Below are positions 1-7,398 of a stretch of 18,844 nucleotides of DNA, piece after piece. A program made the position numbers and the translations under genes. The DNA comes from Actinomycetes bacterium (GTDB lineage: Bacteria > Actinomycetota > Acidimicrobiia > Acidimicrobiales > Acidimicrobiaceae), in NCBI GenBank assembly GCA_021785315.1, contig JAJYFX010000004.1, positions 1 through 18,844 on the forward strand, read 5' to 3'. Within the stretch, counting starts at the first letter, position 1. Each line of letters begins with the position of its first letter. Under the pieces are notes generated by a model that was not told the origin of the DNA, ran no database searches, and saw only the letters and a program-made list of their open reading frames with translations.

Positions 1-2
1 AA

Positions 3-350
3 CCTCATTCCTATAATAAGAAGATTTTTGAAACTAGTTTCAATCTCTACCATACTGACAATGCCGGTTGGAGCTGGAACGAGCTCAAGACCACTTGGGG
101 AGGTACGGGCGGGCTAAGCGGGGTTTGCTTTGCTTCGGATTCGATTGGATATGTTTGGAACCAGAACACGCTCTTTGCCACGACGGATGGGGGTGTTAAA
201 TTTGTTGGTCATCAGTTGCCGGCAAATCAATATCTACCGGGTTCGTCGAGCCTTGCAGTCGGCAGCGATGGGGGTGCGTGGCTAGCGTCCGACAGCTATC
301 CAATCATCGAAACAAAAGATCGAGGAGCAACCTGGTCTCCAATGGGGTAG
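3..350 (+). CDS. Asp-box/BNR-type beta-propeller protein, C-terminal part (truncated by window edge)
   Basis: An open frame enters from the left edge and ends at a TAG at 348-350, giving the last 115 residues of a larger protein. The translation has spaced Asp-box-like motifs: TDNAGWSW near the start, TTDGGVKF in the middle, then GSDGGAW, and KDRGATW at the very end. The S/T-x-D-x-G-x-x-W pattern is typical of BNR or YCF48-like propellers that are usually exported. The substrate cannot be told from this fragment. The start, any signal peptide and most blades lie outside the window. The family call is moderately sure; the function is unknown. Confidence 0.6.
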   Translation, partial: PHSYNKKIFETSFNLYHTDNAGWSWNELKTTWGGTGGLSGVCFASDSIGYVWNQNTLFATTDGGVKFVGHQLPANQYLPGSSSLAVGSDGGAWLASDSYPIIETKDRGATWSPMG

Positions 351-537
351 TGACGCTTGAGGACGGAATTGCAATTTCTGCCCGATGTTTCAGACTTGAG
401 AAAGGTAGGGTTTTCTGCAACCACTTTTGCCGATTCCTTGCTTTCTCCAAGGTACACAGTCGCGATCCCTTTGGCTTTGCCACGTCACACTTAGGGGACC
501 CCCCGTACGAGGGACTTAAACCGTAGACCAAATTGAC

Positions 538-939
538 CTATTTGGGGTCGACTCGAAGATACTTATATAATGTCTCTCGGCCGATGTCTAAGTTCGCTGC
601 AATTTTTGCCTTTGAATCTCCAGCGGCTACTCGATCACGAAGTTCGGTAACTTGGGCGTCTCTCAGTGCTGGCTTGCGTCCCTTGTATACTCCCTTTGTT
701 TTTGCCAGGGCGATTCCTTCTCGCTGTCGTTCTTTTATCAGTGATCGCTCAAATTCTGCAAATTCTCCCATGACTGAGAGCAAGAGAGTTCACATAGGCG
801 AGTTGTCTCCGGTAAAAACCAGAGACTCTTTGACAAACTCAACCTTCACTACTCTCTGAGCAAGTGTTTGAACTATTTCCCTGAGATCATCTAAATTGTG
901 CGCAAGTCGGTCCATTGAATGCACAACAACCACTTCTGA
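538..939 (-). pseudogene. Serine recombinase (Tn3 resolvase/invertase type), decayed
   Basis: The minus-strand frame encodes the C-terminal two thirds of a small serine recombinase. It starts at residues matching VVVVHSMDRLAHNLDDLR, continues through VKESLVFTGDNSPM, then reads LLLSVMGEFAEFERSLIKER, a GRKPAL segment and a C-terminal Hin-like helix-turn-helix (AKIAANLDIGRETLYKYL). Two lesions are visible. The N-terminal catalytic part with the nucleophilic Ser is missing, because the frame meets a TGA at 949-951 and homology stops near 936. A single in-frame TGA at 790-792 also replaces a residue right after the SPM motif. The HTH end is intact to the TAG at 538-540. This is a remnant of a mobile element or inversion system and is not expected to be active, although the part from 783 down could still make an 81-residue HTH peptide. 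Confidence 0.85.
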
Positions 940-1224
940 CGTACGCCATCATCGAGAATGGAAAAAACAGGGTCTGGAATGGGCAGGGGGGCAAACCGAT
1001 ATTCCCGGACGCTACACTCTTGGCAAGCTTAGCCCTTTGTGGTCGGCGAACCGAGTACCGAATCCACGTCTGGAGCCAACAGGCCAGTCCGGTAATCTGG
1101 CACCCGTCCCTATTTTGTTCCACTCTCCTAGTAGGGAATTTCAGAGATCTGTAGCACTTTTGAAGTTGGAGCGTCTCATGCTCACAAGGTTGTGGGCAGG
1201 AGATCATCTGTACTAGATCCGAAC
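940..1224. other. Intergenic stretch without a supported gene
   Basis: This stretch lies between the recombinase remnant and the glycosidase-like gene. Open frames exist on both strands, but none has a ribosome binding site or a recognisable domain. It probably holds decayed mobile-element flank. Confidence 0.4.
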
Positions 1225-2376
1225 TCAGCTGGTGGAGGCAGGTCGTTCTGACATCGTGATGAAGTCTCGTGCCCACCAAGCCTCGAAGAACGTCATGGGT
1301 CCCTGGACGGTCGCGGGAAGCAACTTGCTCCCGTTTGACGGTGAGGCAAGACCACCTGGAGTGGAGGGGTTATATGTGACGAGGACGGTCCAGTAAGGAT
1401 TGATGTCAAGTTGCATGCCGCGCACGACTCCTGCTTGTACCAAGATTTGGGCGAGCTGCAGTGGATCTAGAGCAGGGCCGGTCACATACACCAGCGCACC
1501 ATTAGCGGTGACGCCAATCGCGGACCGCCACTGGCGCTCGAGGCCGGGGCCAACGCACGAGGTGGCTCCACATGTCGCGCCCCAGGCCTGCCAGTCTGGA
1601 CTCGCCGCTTGTGGCGTGGGTTGGCCGGCAGCGACGAGAGGCACCAGGTTTTGGCGGACACTTACGACGTTTGGGGCCATCTTCACGTCACTGCCCCAAG
1701 CACCGACATTGATGCTCCCGTTGGAGTAGATGACGAGGGAGGCAGCACCCAGCGCAAGCGGGTCTATCATGCGGCCTTCGGTGTAGTAGCCGCCACCAGC
1801 TGCATTCATGATGAAGCCGCCGTTGAACGCTGTGACAAGTGAGGCAGCTTGAGCCGGTTGGATGGAGGCCGTGTAGCGGTAGGGGCCACCACCAGGGCTC
1901 CGGGAGCCCGAGTAGAGTCGTGCAGACAACAGGTTGGTGTCCATCCAGGCGATTCCTGCGGGCTGTGTGCCACCCGGTGGGACAAGCTTGGTCTCGTATA
2001 CTGCCGGTACCCCGTCGACAAGGCGTCCAGCAGAAGTCCAGGTACCCTCTCCGGCGACCGCAGGATTGCCGAACGGCACCAGCGCTCTAGGGATAGGCAG
2101 CCGTGAAGCAAATGCGGCCGATCTCTGGCGGTAAGGGTCCATGGTCGTGGTGGTGGATGTTGTTGTTGTACCCTGATGTGTAGCGGTCGTCGTGGCCGTG
2201 GTGGACGTTGTTGTACCCTGATGTGTAGCGGTCGTCGTCGACGATTTGGCAGGTGCGGTGGTTGAGATCGGGACACCGGCTGCCAGCTTGCTGGACGTTG
2301 TAGCGCTACAGCCAGACAGAACTACGGATGAAGCGGCGGAGAGCACAAGTATCCACCATCGAGTTGACCTGTGCAT
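1225..2376 (-). CDS. Lipoprotein with phosphodiester glycosidase (NAGPA)-like domain
   Basis: This is a 383-residue exported lipoprotein. The first 23 residues form a signal peptide ending in a lipobox (LSGC, Cys23). Residues 40-78 are a Thr/Ser-rich stalk carrying a 15-residue tandem repeat centred on ATHQGTTT. Residues ~85-370 resemble the NAGPA/phosphodiester glycosidase family (PF09992): FNGGF at 184-188, a SLVIYSNG strand at 213-220, RQN at 241-243, a SAIGVTANG turn and MQLDINPYW at 321-329. The family in bacteria is linked to cell-wall or exopolysaccharide phosphodiester cleavage; the substrate here is unknown. The start is an ATG with the Shine-Dalgarno AGGAGA 7 nt upstream (2384-2389). 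The gene stands alone, with its nearest same-strand neighbour about 280-480 bp upstream. Confidence 0.75.
   Translation of the reverse strand: MHRSTRWWILVLSAASSVVLSGCSATTSSKLAAGVPISTTAPAKSSTTTATHQGTTTSTTATTTATHQGTTTTSTTTTMDPYRQRSAAFASRLPIPRALVPFGNPAVAGEGTWTSAGRLVDGVPAVYETKLVPPGGTQPAGIAWMDTNLLSARLYSGSRSPGGGPYRYTASIQPAQAASLVTAFNGGFIMNAAGGGYYTEGRMIDPLALGAASLVIYSNGSINVGAWGSDVKMAPNVVSVRQNLVPLVAAGQPTPQAASPDWQAWGATCGATSCVGPGLERQWRSAIGVTANGALVYVTGPALDPLQLAQILVQAGVVRGMQLDINPYWTVLVTYNPSTPGGLASPSNGSKLLPATVQGPMTFFEAWWARDFITMSERPASTS
2162..2238. repeat. 45-bp tandem repeat coding the Thr-rich stalk
   Basis: A 32-bp identical block beginning GTTGTTGTACCCTGATGTGT is present at 2162-2193 and again at 2207-2238, a period of 45 bp (15 codons). 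It lies in frame within the glycosidase-like lipoprotein. The repeat can expand or shrink the stalk without a frameshift. Confidence 0.85.
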
Positions 2377-2857
2377 GATACCCTCTCCTAATCCAGCCCG
2401 TAAACGGCAGCGCTTTTGGACGGGTCATCGGGTTGGATTCGACCCACGCCGTGTGATTGACGGTAGTTGATTACGATTCTCTATTGCTGATCTGGGGATC
2501 GTTAGAAATGTATACTTCAGTCCCTCCAAAACTTATCGAGGCTTTGCGGACTGGGGGTTCGGACGGTGCCACTTTTTAAGTTTCTTGGTGCATAGCAATG
2601 GTTAAGGACAAATGATGAAGACCTCGATTACGAGGGCGAAATTTCGTTTCTTCTTTTAAGCCTGGATCCACGAGCGTCTAGCAGCTCGGGCGTAATTAGT
2701 ACAAGGAGAAATGATGTAATCGGGTGACAAGCTCACGATAGCTAGTCGGTGTGGGCTCAGTCCAAGGAGACGCCAGAGTCCTTGGTAATGAAACCTCCAG
2801 TTTGGGTAGAGTTCCTCGGGTCTAAGCGAGTTGGAGGAAACTGCCGAAGTTCGTTTT
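2377..2857. other. Intergenic stretch, possibly with one small unsupported ORF
   Basis: About 480 bp between the SET-domain gene and the glycosidase-like gene. A 69-codon minus-strand frame (2656-2865) starts with an ATG that overlaps the last codons of the SET gene, so it could be translationally coupled. Its residues match nothing I recognise and it has no hydrophobic or motif pattern, so I do not call it a gene. No clear terminator or promoter is seen. Confidence 0.35.
2384..2389 (-). promoter_or_regulatory. Ribosome binding site of the glycosidase-like lipoprotein
   Basis: AGGAGA on the minus strand, 7 nt before the ATG at 2376. It fixes the start of the lipoprotein. Confidence 0.7.
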
Positions 2858-3358
2858 TCAAGCATGGTTCTGTCTATTCCTTCTGGGACTGGATGCTAAA
2901 TCCAATTCAAGAAGGTAGGGAGCTATAAATCCCTTGTATGTATGTTTCCGTTCATCTGGCAAATCTTTCCAGCCGGTAATTTTGCCACGACATCTTTCCG
3001 AGCCACAGATGCACTGTTGTGCAAAATAATCAACACCATAATTTCTCATAGCGTAATCGAAGGTTATTTCTTCGTTGACAGCAATGTCTCTCATGGCAAT
3101 AAAGTCATGGGCGCCAGTTTCATTTACGCTAATGCCACAATTAGGATCACAGGAATGGTTGACCTTTCTTAGTAATCCAGCGTGGAGTACATACTTATTT
3201 TCACCTATCTGTGAAGCGTGAGAGTGATTCCTAGCCAGTACTTTTTCAATTATTCCGACCATTACGATTTCATGAGTACTAAATGATCTCCTCGCAAAAA
3301 TACCTTCTCCTTTTTCTCCAGCTACTCTTAACTCAAATTCATCTTTCGTCTTGACCAC
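2858..3358 (-). CDS. SET-domain protein (putative protein-lysine methyltransferase)
   Basis: This 166-residue protein is almost entirely a SET domain followed by a post-SET motif. Visible landmarks are GEKGEGIFARRSF (residues 14-26; substrate/AdoMet-side start of SET), the NHSCDPN motif at 67-73, EITFDYAM at 97-104 with the conserved Tyr102, and a Cys-rich post-SET CICGSERCRG (116-125) that normally joins a Cys upstream to bind Zn. Proteins of this family transfer methyl groups from AdoMet to lysines; bacterial members have poorly known targets. The start is GTG at 3358. In this frame a TAA lies two codons upstream, so no longer form is possible, yet the AAGGAG touches the GTG with almost no spacer, so initiation may be weak. 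The coding region looks more AT-rich than its neighbours, which could point to transfer. Confidence 0.8.
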   Translation of the reverse strand: MVKTKDEFELRVAGEKGEGIFARRSFSTHEIVMVGIIEKVLARNHSHASQIGENKYVLHAGLLRKVNHSCDPNCGISVNETGAHDFIAMRDIAVNEEITFDYAMRNYGVDYFAQQCICGSERCRGKITGWKDLPDERKHTYKGFIAPYLLELDLASSPRRNRQNHA

Positions 3359-3367
3359 TCCTTAAAC

Positions 3368-3380
3368 TCACGGTTCGTGA
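3368..3380. promoter_or_regulatory. Short dyad upstream of the SET gene
   Basis: TCACG-gtt-CGTGA, a perfect 5-bp inverted repeat about 10 bp upstream of the GTG start of the SET-domain gene. It could be an operator or a small hairpin that hides the ribosome site. An arm this short may be chance. Confidence 0.25.
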
Positions 3381-3484
3381 CGGTAATTAATGTATGTACG
3401 ATTTTTGGTAAGGGCATCTCGGCCATCCAATGGTGAAGGTCCGACAGAATAGGAAATTGGGCATTTTTGACTAAAACCCCAAAT

Positions 3485-3518
3485 AGAGAACCCCCTGGAC
3501 AAAGTCTGGGGGGTTCTC
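3485..3518 (-). terminator. Rho-independent-like terminator of the small exported protein
   Basis: A perfect 11-bp stem (AGAGAACCCCC / GGGGGTTCTCT, 3485-3495 and 3509-3519) with a 13-nt loop. Read on the minus strand it is followed by a T-rich run (ATTTGGGGTTTTAG). It lies about 60 bp after the stop of the small exported protein and so ends that minus-strand transcript. On the plus strand there is no T tract. Confidence 0.7.
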
Positions 3519-3574
3519 TAAGAGAGGAGCATTGAGAATTTGTGACACTCCAATGAACCTCTCGGTTTGGCGAT

Positions 3575-3856
3575 TTAGGAAGAGGCACCACTCGTGGTAT
3601 CTACACCGACCGTGGACTGGCTGCCTGACTGAACGTTGACATTGGGGCCGCTATTTAGATCAGGACCTCCCTTTAGATCTGGACCGCTGTCAACAGTAGC
3701 TTTAGGACTCTCTGTGGTCAGTGGCGTTGTAGCTTTCACATTCACAGATGCAGGAACAGAAGTGGCGGGATGGGATGTCGACGCATACGCGACACCACCA
3801 GTAAGAACTGGTAGAGCCACCAGTGCTCCGATCGCGACCTTGTGTCTAAGTTTCAT
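3575..3856 (-). CDS. Small exported protein of unknown function
   Basis: I place the start at the ATG at 3856 because AAGGAGA (3863-3869) precedes it by 6 nt; a longer frame upstream has no such site. The product is 93 residues. It starts MKLRHKVAIGALVALPVLTGG and VAYA, a clear Sec signal peptide with AxA-type cleavage around residue 25. The mature part is Ser/Thr/Pro-rich, of low complexity, and carries a GPDL/GPNV near-repeat (SGPDLKGGPDLNSGPNVNV). It has no Cys and no known domain. It lies just downstream of the sensor kinase, with its own putative promoter and box (3891-3928). It may be an effector or accessory of that system, but its role is not known. Confidence 0.7.
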   Translation of the reverse strand: MKLRHKVAIGALVALPVLTGGVAYASTSHPATSVPASVNVKATTPLTTESPKATVDSGPDLKGGPDLNSGPNVNVQSGSQSTVGVDTTSGASS

Positions 3857-3890
3857 AACATTTCTCCTTCTATGTCTGGGGTACGATTCC

Positions 3891-3928
3891 AACATAAAGG
3901 GACATTATGTGAAGATGATGTAACGGAT
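3891..3928 (-). promoter_or_regulatory. Direct-repeat box and -10 before the small exported protein
   Basis: Plus-strand ATGTGAAGATG (3907-3917) followed directly by ATGTAACGGAT (3918-3928) makes an 11-bp direct repeat. On the minus strand a TATGTT hexamer (3896-3891) begins 11 bp past the repeat edge. Geometry and sequence match the sites at 6106-6127 and 18618-18639. The 11-bp spacing is typical of OmpR/PhoB-family half-sites overlapping a -35. Confidence 0.55.
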
Positions 3929-5391
3929 TACTGAGGGTCTTTTATGAAATCAGGGATCGGAAATTTCATTGTTATTTGGGCTCCTCCTGATGGTCCATTC
4001 GAAGCCAAGATCTTCCCATTCAGGGCCTCTACAAGCGATTTCACAATAGCCAGGCCGAGACCAGATCCACCGTATGCCCGATCACGATGTTCGTCAGCCC
4101 TACTGAAGCGCTCAAAGGCTAGCGGGATGAAATCTATCGGAAAACCAGGCCCCTGATCTTTTACCACGAGCACAACCGAACCTGATTCATATTGGCAAGT
4201 TATTTGAATGACAGCCCCAGAGGGAGAATATCGAAGAGAGTTGCCAAGCAAATTAGCCATAATCTGTCGCAGGGCTGATTCGTCCATCTCACAAATTACC
4301 GACTCATCGCAATCTAACATCAAGGAGACATCGTGCTCTTTTGCGAGATTTGAAAAATCATCAATAGACCGGGCCAGAAGGGGACTTAGCTCTTTCATCT
4401 CAAGTGTGACTATTGCGGCCCCTTCGTCTTTGCGGGCCAAAAGCAATAGGTGCTCAGAAAGTCGGATGATTCTTTCAGTCTCATCGAGTGCCTCAGCTAC
4501 AGCGGAGCGCAGCTCAGACTCAGTTCGATCGGACTTCTGAGCTAACTCCAGTTCACCCTTGAGAATCGCCAGAGGCGTTCTCAATTCGTGACCGGCTACG
4601 GTAACGAATCCCCTCTGACGGCTTATTGACTCTTCAAGCCGCCTCAAGAGTTCACTGAGCGTCTTTGCCAAATGGGCAACCTCATCTTTGGTTTTAGGGA
4701 CTTCTAAAGAACTCCACTGACCTAGTTCAAATATCGTCTCAACCTGTCGTCTCATCTTTGACACCGGAGCTAAGGCAGCACCAGACAGAGCCCAGGCAAT
4801 TAAACCCGCGATGAGTACCATCAGCGCTCCAAAAAGTGCCAGCTCGACCTTTACTCTTTCGATGCTTGAGTCAATGTTTCTTAGGGAGGCACCGATTACA
4901 GCAACCTGTCCACTGCTACCCGGTACGGGTTCAGCAAGCAGAAGAGTTGGCTTATTGTAAAGGTACTTTCTTATAATCAGTTCATGACTGGCGGCGCTAT
5001 TACTCTGGGAAGCACCCAGGAGTGGCGCTGATGCGGGAACCCCGAACGATTCCAAAACGGTTCCATTGCTATTTAGGATTTGAGCTGCAGTGACCGAACT
5101 GTTCGGTGCAGCTACAGAAAATGGTAGGCCTGGAAGCTGGACCTCTGCGGAATTAGTATCCGGGCCATTCAAGTTGGAAGGAACGTCTTGAGTTGAAGAT
5201 GATCCAGTCGGTCCAGACTGTGAACCTCCGGAAACATTTTGACCAAGAATGTACCCCTTGGTCCGGAGTCCAGCGGTCAAAGACGACTGCAGTCCAGAAG
5301 AAACCTGGTGCAGAAAAAGAACAGAACCGACCGTAACAATTATGGCTGTAACAAGTGAAAATAAAATAGCCAACCGAAGCTTTATTGGCAC
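3928..5391 (-). CDS. Sensor histidine kinase, HAMP/HisKA type
   Basis: Transmembrane sensor kinase, 487 residues from the GTG at 5391. TM1 is at residues ~6-28 and TM2 at ~183-205, with a ~155-residue Ser/Gly/Pro-rich extracytoplasmic sensor region between them that lacks Cys. A HAMP-like linker follows (ALAPVSKMRRQVETI), then HisKA with VAGHELRTPLA (phospho-acceptor His268), N box LLGNSLRYS (Asn384), DQGPGF and GGSGLGLAI. I prefer GTG 5391 because AGGA lies 5 nt before it and the protein then begins VPIKLRLAIL, the usual entry of actinobacterial kinases. GTG 5409, overlapping the regulator by 11 nt, is the alternative. It is co-transcribed with the regulator just upstream. The stimulus is unknown; its putative regulon suggests thiol or copper stress. 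Confidence 0.88.
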   Translation of the reverse strand: MPIKLRLAILFSLVTAIIVTVGSVLFLHQVSSGLQSSLTAGLRTKGYILGQNVSGGSQSGPTGSSSTQDVPSNLNGPDTNSAEVQLPGLPFSVAAPNSSVTAAQILNSNGTVLESFGVPASAPLLGASQSNSAASHELIIRKYLYNKPTLLLAEPVPGSSGQVAVIGASLRNIDSSIERVKVELALFGALMVLIAGLIAWALSGAALAPVSKMRRQVETIFELGQWSSLEVPKTKDEVAHLAKTLSELLRRLEESISRQRGFVTVAGHELRTPLAILKGELELAQKSDRTESELRSAVAEALDETERIIRLSEHLLLLARKDEGAAIVTLEMKELSPLLARSIDDFSNLAKEHDVSLMLDCDESVICEMDESALRQIMANLLGNSLRYSPSGAVIQITCQYESGSVVLVVKDQGPGFPIDFIPLAFERFSRADEHRDRAYGGSGLGLAIVKSLVEALNGKILASNGPSGGAQITMKFPIPDFIKDPQ

Positions 5392-5398
5392 CTGAATC

Positions 5399-6082
5399 CT
5401 ATCCGCCACTGTCCTTGAGCCGATAACCGACGCCCCGTATCGTCTCGATATCGTCTCGATCAAAGGGGCGGTCCACCTTCCGCCTCAGATAAGCCACATA
5501 TTGATCGACAACATTTGAAAACCAGTCTCCTTCCAGACCCCATATCTGGTCGATAATCTGTTCTCTTCTGAGCACCCTTCCGGGATTTCTCATAAACAGC
5601 TCCAAAAGTGCAAACTCTCTTGGAGATATCTGCGAAGTGAGTTCTTTATCAGCTCTCCAAACTCTATGGCGGGCAGGATCCAGTCTCAAATCCCCAACCA
5701 CCAGTACGGTGGGCCTTTCCGGCTGACCTCTGCGAATTAAGGCCCTAATTCTTGCTGAGAGTTCGACAAAGCTAAAGGGCTTGATCAGATAATCATCTGC
5801 CCCTGAGTCCAAACCTTCCACCCTGTCTGAAACGTCGGTTCTGGCGGTCACAATTAATACTGGTATCCAGCACTCATTTTCTCTCAGCTTTCGACAAACT
5901 GTAAAACCGTCCATTCCAGGCATCATGATGTCGAGCACAATAGCGGCGTATGGCTCCGTCTTTACTGCCGTTAGAGCCCCCTTGCCCTCACTCATCACAT
6001 CTACGGTATATCCGTCCTCGGTAAGGCTCCGCTGCATGAGTGCCGCCATCTTTATGTCATCTTCCACCACCAAAACCCGCAT
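5399..6082 (-). CDS. OmpR/PhoB-family response regulator
   Basis: This is a 227-residue DNA-binding regulator. The receiver domain (1-115) has the acidic pair D8-D9, phospho-acceptor D51 in LDIMMPGMDG, the VTARTD switch Thr, and KPFSF with the conserved Lys. A winged-helix output domain follows (about 130-225), with SPREFALLELFMRNPGRVLRRE and VDQYVAYLRRKVD, ending IRGVGYRLKD. I place the start at MRVLVVEDD (6082), because the extra N-terminal residues of the longer frame are not receiver-like. No Shine-Dalgarno precedes it, but a TATATT hexamer sits about 8 nt upstream, so the message is probably leaderless. It forms an operon with the kinase. A direct-repeat box overlapping its own -35 region suggests autoregulation. 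Confidence 0.9.
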   Translation of the reverse strand: MRVLVVEDDIKMAALMQRSLTEDGYTVDVMSEGKGALTAVKTEPYAAIVLDIMMPGMDGFTVCRKLRENECWIPVLIVTARTDVSDRVEGLDSGADDYLIKPFSFVELSARIRALIRRGQPERPTVLVVGDLRLDPARHRVWRADKELTSQISPREFALLELFMRNPGRVLRREQIIDQIWGLEGDWFSNVVDQYVAYLRRKVDRPFDRDDIETIRGVGYRLKDSGG

Positions 6083-6089
6083 AGAGAGC

Positions 6090-6127
6090 AATATATGTGG
6101 GGAAGATGTGAAAGCGATGTGAACAAA
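6090..6127 (-). promoter_or_regulatory. Autoregulatory direct-repeat box and leaderless promoter
   Basis: Plus-strand ATGTGAAAGCG (6106-6116) is followed directly by ATGTGAACAAA (6117-6127), an 11-bp direct repeat with ATGTGAA in both halves. On the minus strand a -10-like TATATT (6095-6090) starts 11 bp past the repeat, so the repeat covers the -35 position. Transcription would begin at or next to the ATG at 6082. Confidence 0.6.
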
Positions 6128-6465
6128 TAGGAATTCCAGACTTATGAACATGGGATCTCGGGAGCAATGGAACAGCGAACTGGATTAAGAACGGGCCGAA
6201 ACTGGAATCTAGCAATAGAGCATAGGAATCGACACGCCAAGGTTCTTGGCCGTATCTGTTAGTGGGGGGTGCCTTTGTCCAGCAATTTGTTGGCCGATTA
6301 GATCTTGATATCGACTATCTGATATTTATGCCCGCCTTTGCAGCCATGCTCACCGGTGACATCCAATGGAGCGCGAGTACGTTCTGCCATCAGGATTTAG
6401 TTCCATTTCGGTCAAGTTGACCATGACATGGAAGACGTCTGGGTAACGATGCGGCAATCATACGG
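6128..6465. other. Divergent intergenic region
   Basis: Non-coding DNA between the two divergent two-component systems. The one structured element I see is a dyad GCCAAG-gtt-CTTGGC at 6236-6250, which could be an operator. Nothing else is recognised. Confidence 0.35.
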
Positions 6466-6631
6466 GTATACCACCGTAGTATCTCGGCGAGAAACACTCG
6501 GGTATTGCAGATAGTCCGAGTTTCTTCCATTTGTAGCATTGCCCATGACGTGATTAACGAGTTGGAGCCTCACAAGAGAGATTGATCGACTCGTCATCAC
6601 ATACGTAAGGTTTAAAGGTAATTCCTTATTT
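6466..6631. repeat. Dispersed repeat copy 1, upstream of the LuxR-type regulator
   Basis: About 160 bp that aligns with 9143-9312 at roughly three quarters identity by eye. The best blocks are TATACCACCGTAGTATCTCGG, TATTGCAGAT, TCCGAGT, GTAGCATT, ATGACGTG, GTTGGAGC and a closing GGTTTAAA-GG-AATT. In copy 2 that closing block contains the ATG of the first cupredoxin; in copy 1 the T of the ATG is missing. The reverse frame (QLVNHVMGNATNGRNS...) is partly shared but has a stop in copy 2. Confidence 0.6.
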
Positions 6632-6654
6632 GGTCCACAACCAGGGATAGGGAG

Positions 6655-7398
6655 ATGGTCAAATGGGTTTCAGTCTGGGATTGTTCTGTGGATTCGCTTG
6701 ATAACTCCCAAACCAGTTCGACACGAGAGCACTGTCAAATTCGGGTCCTCATCGTTGACGATCATGCCTTGGTTCGGGAAGGGATTGTGCAGTTGTTGGA
6801 GCGTGAGGTGGATATGACTGTAGTTGGCCAGGCTTCCACCGGTGCCCAGGCGAAGCTTCTTTTTGATCGACTCAGCGCTGATGTCGTGCTTTTGGACATA
6901 AATCTTCCCGATATGAGCGGTCTGGAAGTTGCGCGGCTGGTGACACAGAAGCATCCAACTATAAAGGTGCTGGTAGTCAGTGCCTATGATGACTACGCCT
7001 ATGTTGCTGAAGCACTTGAACTGGGTGTCGCTGGTTATCTTTTGAAAGCGGCAACCGGAAGAGAACTGATCGATTCGGTGAGAACAGTGGCTGGTGGTGA
7101 TTTTGTGCTGAGCGGTTCAATCTCATTGCGCTTCGCCCATCGTCGCCAACCGAGCCACGAGGCCAATGAGGCCAAACTCACACCCCGGGAGGTCGACGTT
7201 TTACGTCTTTTGGGAAAGGGACTGACCAACAGGGGTATCGCAAATAATCTTGGATTGACTCTTCGCACTGTGGAGGGTTACGTGTCTGATGTTCTAGGAA
7301 AACTTGGGGCCACTTCCAGGACCGAGGCAGCACTTTACGCACTCAGCCGGCATCTGATCCCGTTGGACGAACACGATGAGTCGACCGACTCGCGCTGA
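6655..7398 (+). CDS. NarL/LuxR-family response regulator
   Basis: This is a 247-residue regulator with a ~28-residue N-terminal extension. The receiver domain runs 29-145: D35-D36, phospho-acceptor D81 in LLDINLPDMSG, the VVSAYDD switch and Lys131. The LuxR-type HTH runs about 174-235 (LTPREVDVLRLLGKG, then NNLGLTLRTVEGYVSDVLGKL). Such proteins bind DNA as phosphorylated dimers. The ATG at 6655 is preceded by GGATAGGGAG almost without spacer; a GTG 11 codons in, starting VDSLDN, is a possible alternative. Its last 23 nt overlap the kinase gene, so the two are co-translated. It faces the cupredoxin/Fe-S/NrfD cluster and is its best candidate regulator, though no binding site is proven. Confidence 0.9.
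   Translation: MVKWVSVWDCSVDSLDNSQTSSTREHCQIRVLIVDDHALVREGIVQLLEREVDMTVVGQASTGAQAKLLFDRLSADVVLLDINLPDMSGLEVARLVTQKHPTIKVLVVSAYDDYAYVAEALELGVAGYLLKAATGRELIDSVRTVAGGDFVLSGSISLRFAHRRQPSHEANEAKLTPREVDVLRLLGKGLTNRGIANNLGLTLRTVEGYVSDVLGKLGATSRTEAALYALSRHLIPLDEHDESTDSR

Noticed and set aside
915..1154. Plus-strand frame starting with a segment like ribosomal protein L21 (TYAIIENGKNRV)
   Set aside because: The resemblance covers only about ten residues, there is no ribosome site, and the first codons are antisense to the recombinase remnant.
887..1279. 130-codon minus-strand frame
   Set aside because: It overlaps the recombinase remnant and the glycosidase end in another frame, with no motif or ribosome site.
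2656..2865. 69-codon minus-strand frame overlapping the SET gene
   Set aside because: No domain, hydrophobic pattern or ribosome site; only the overlapping ATG favours it.
3328..3591. 87-codon minus-strand frame
   Set aside because: It runs through the terminator hairpin and into the SET gene in another frame.
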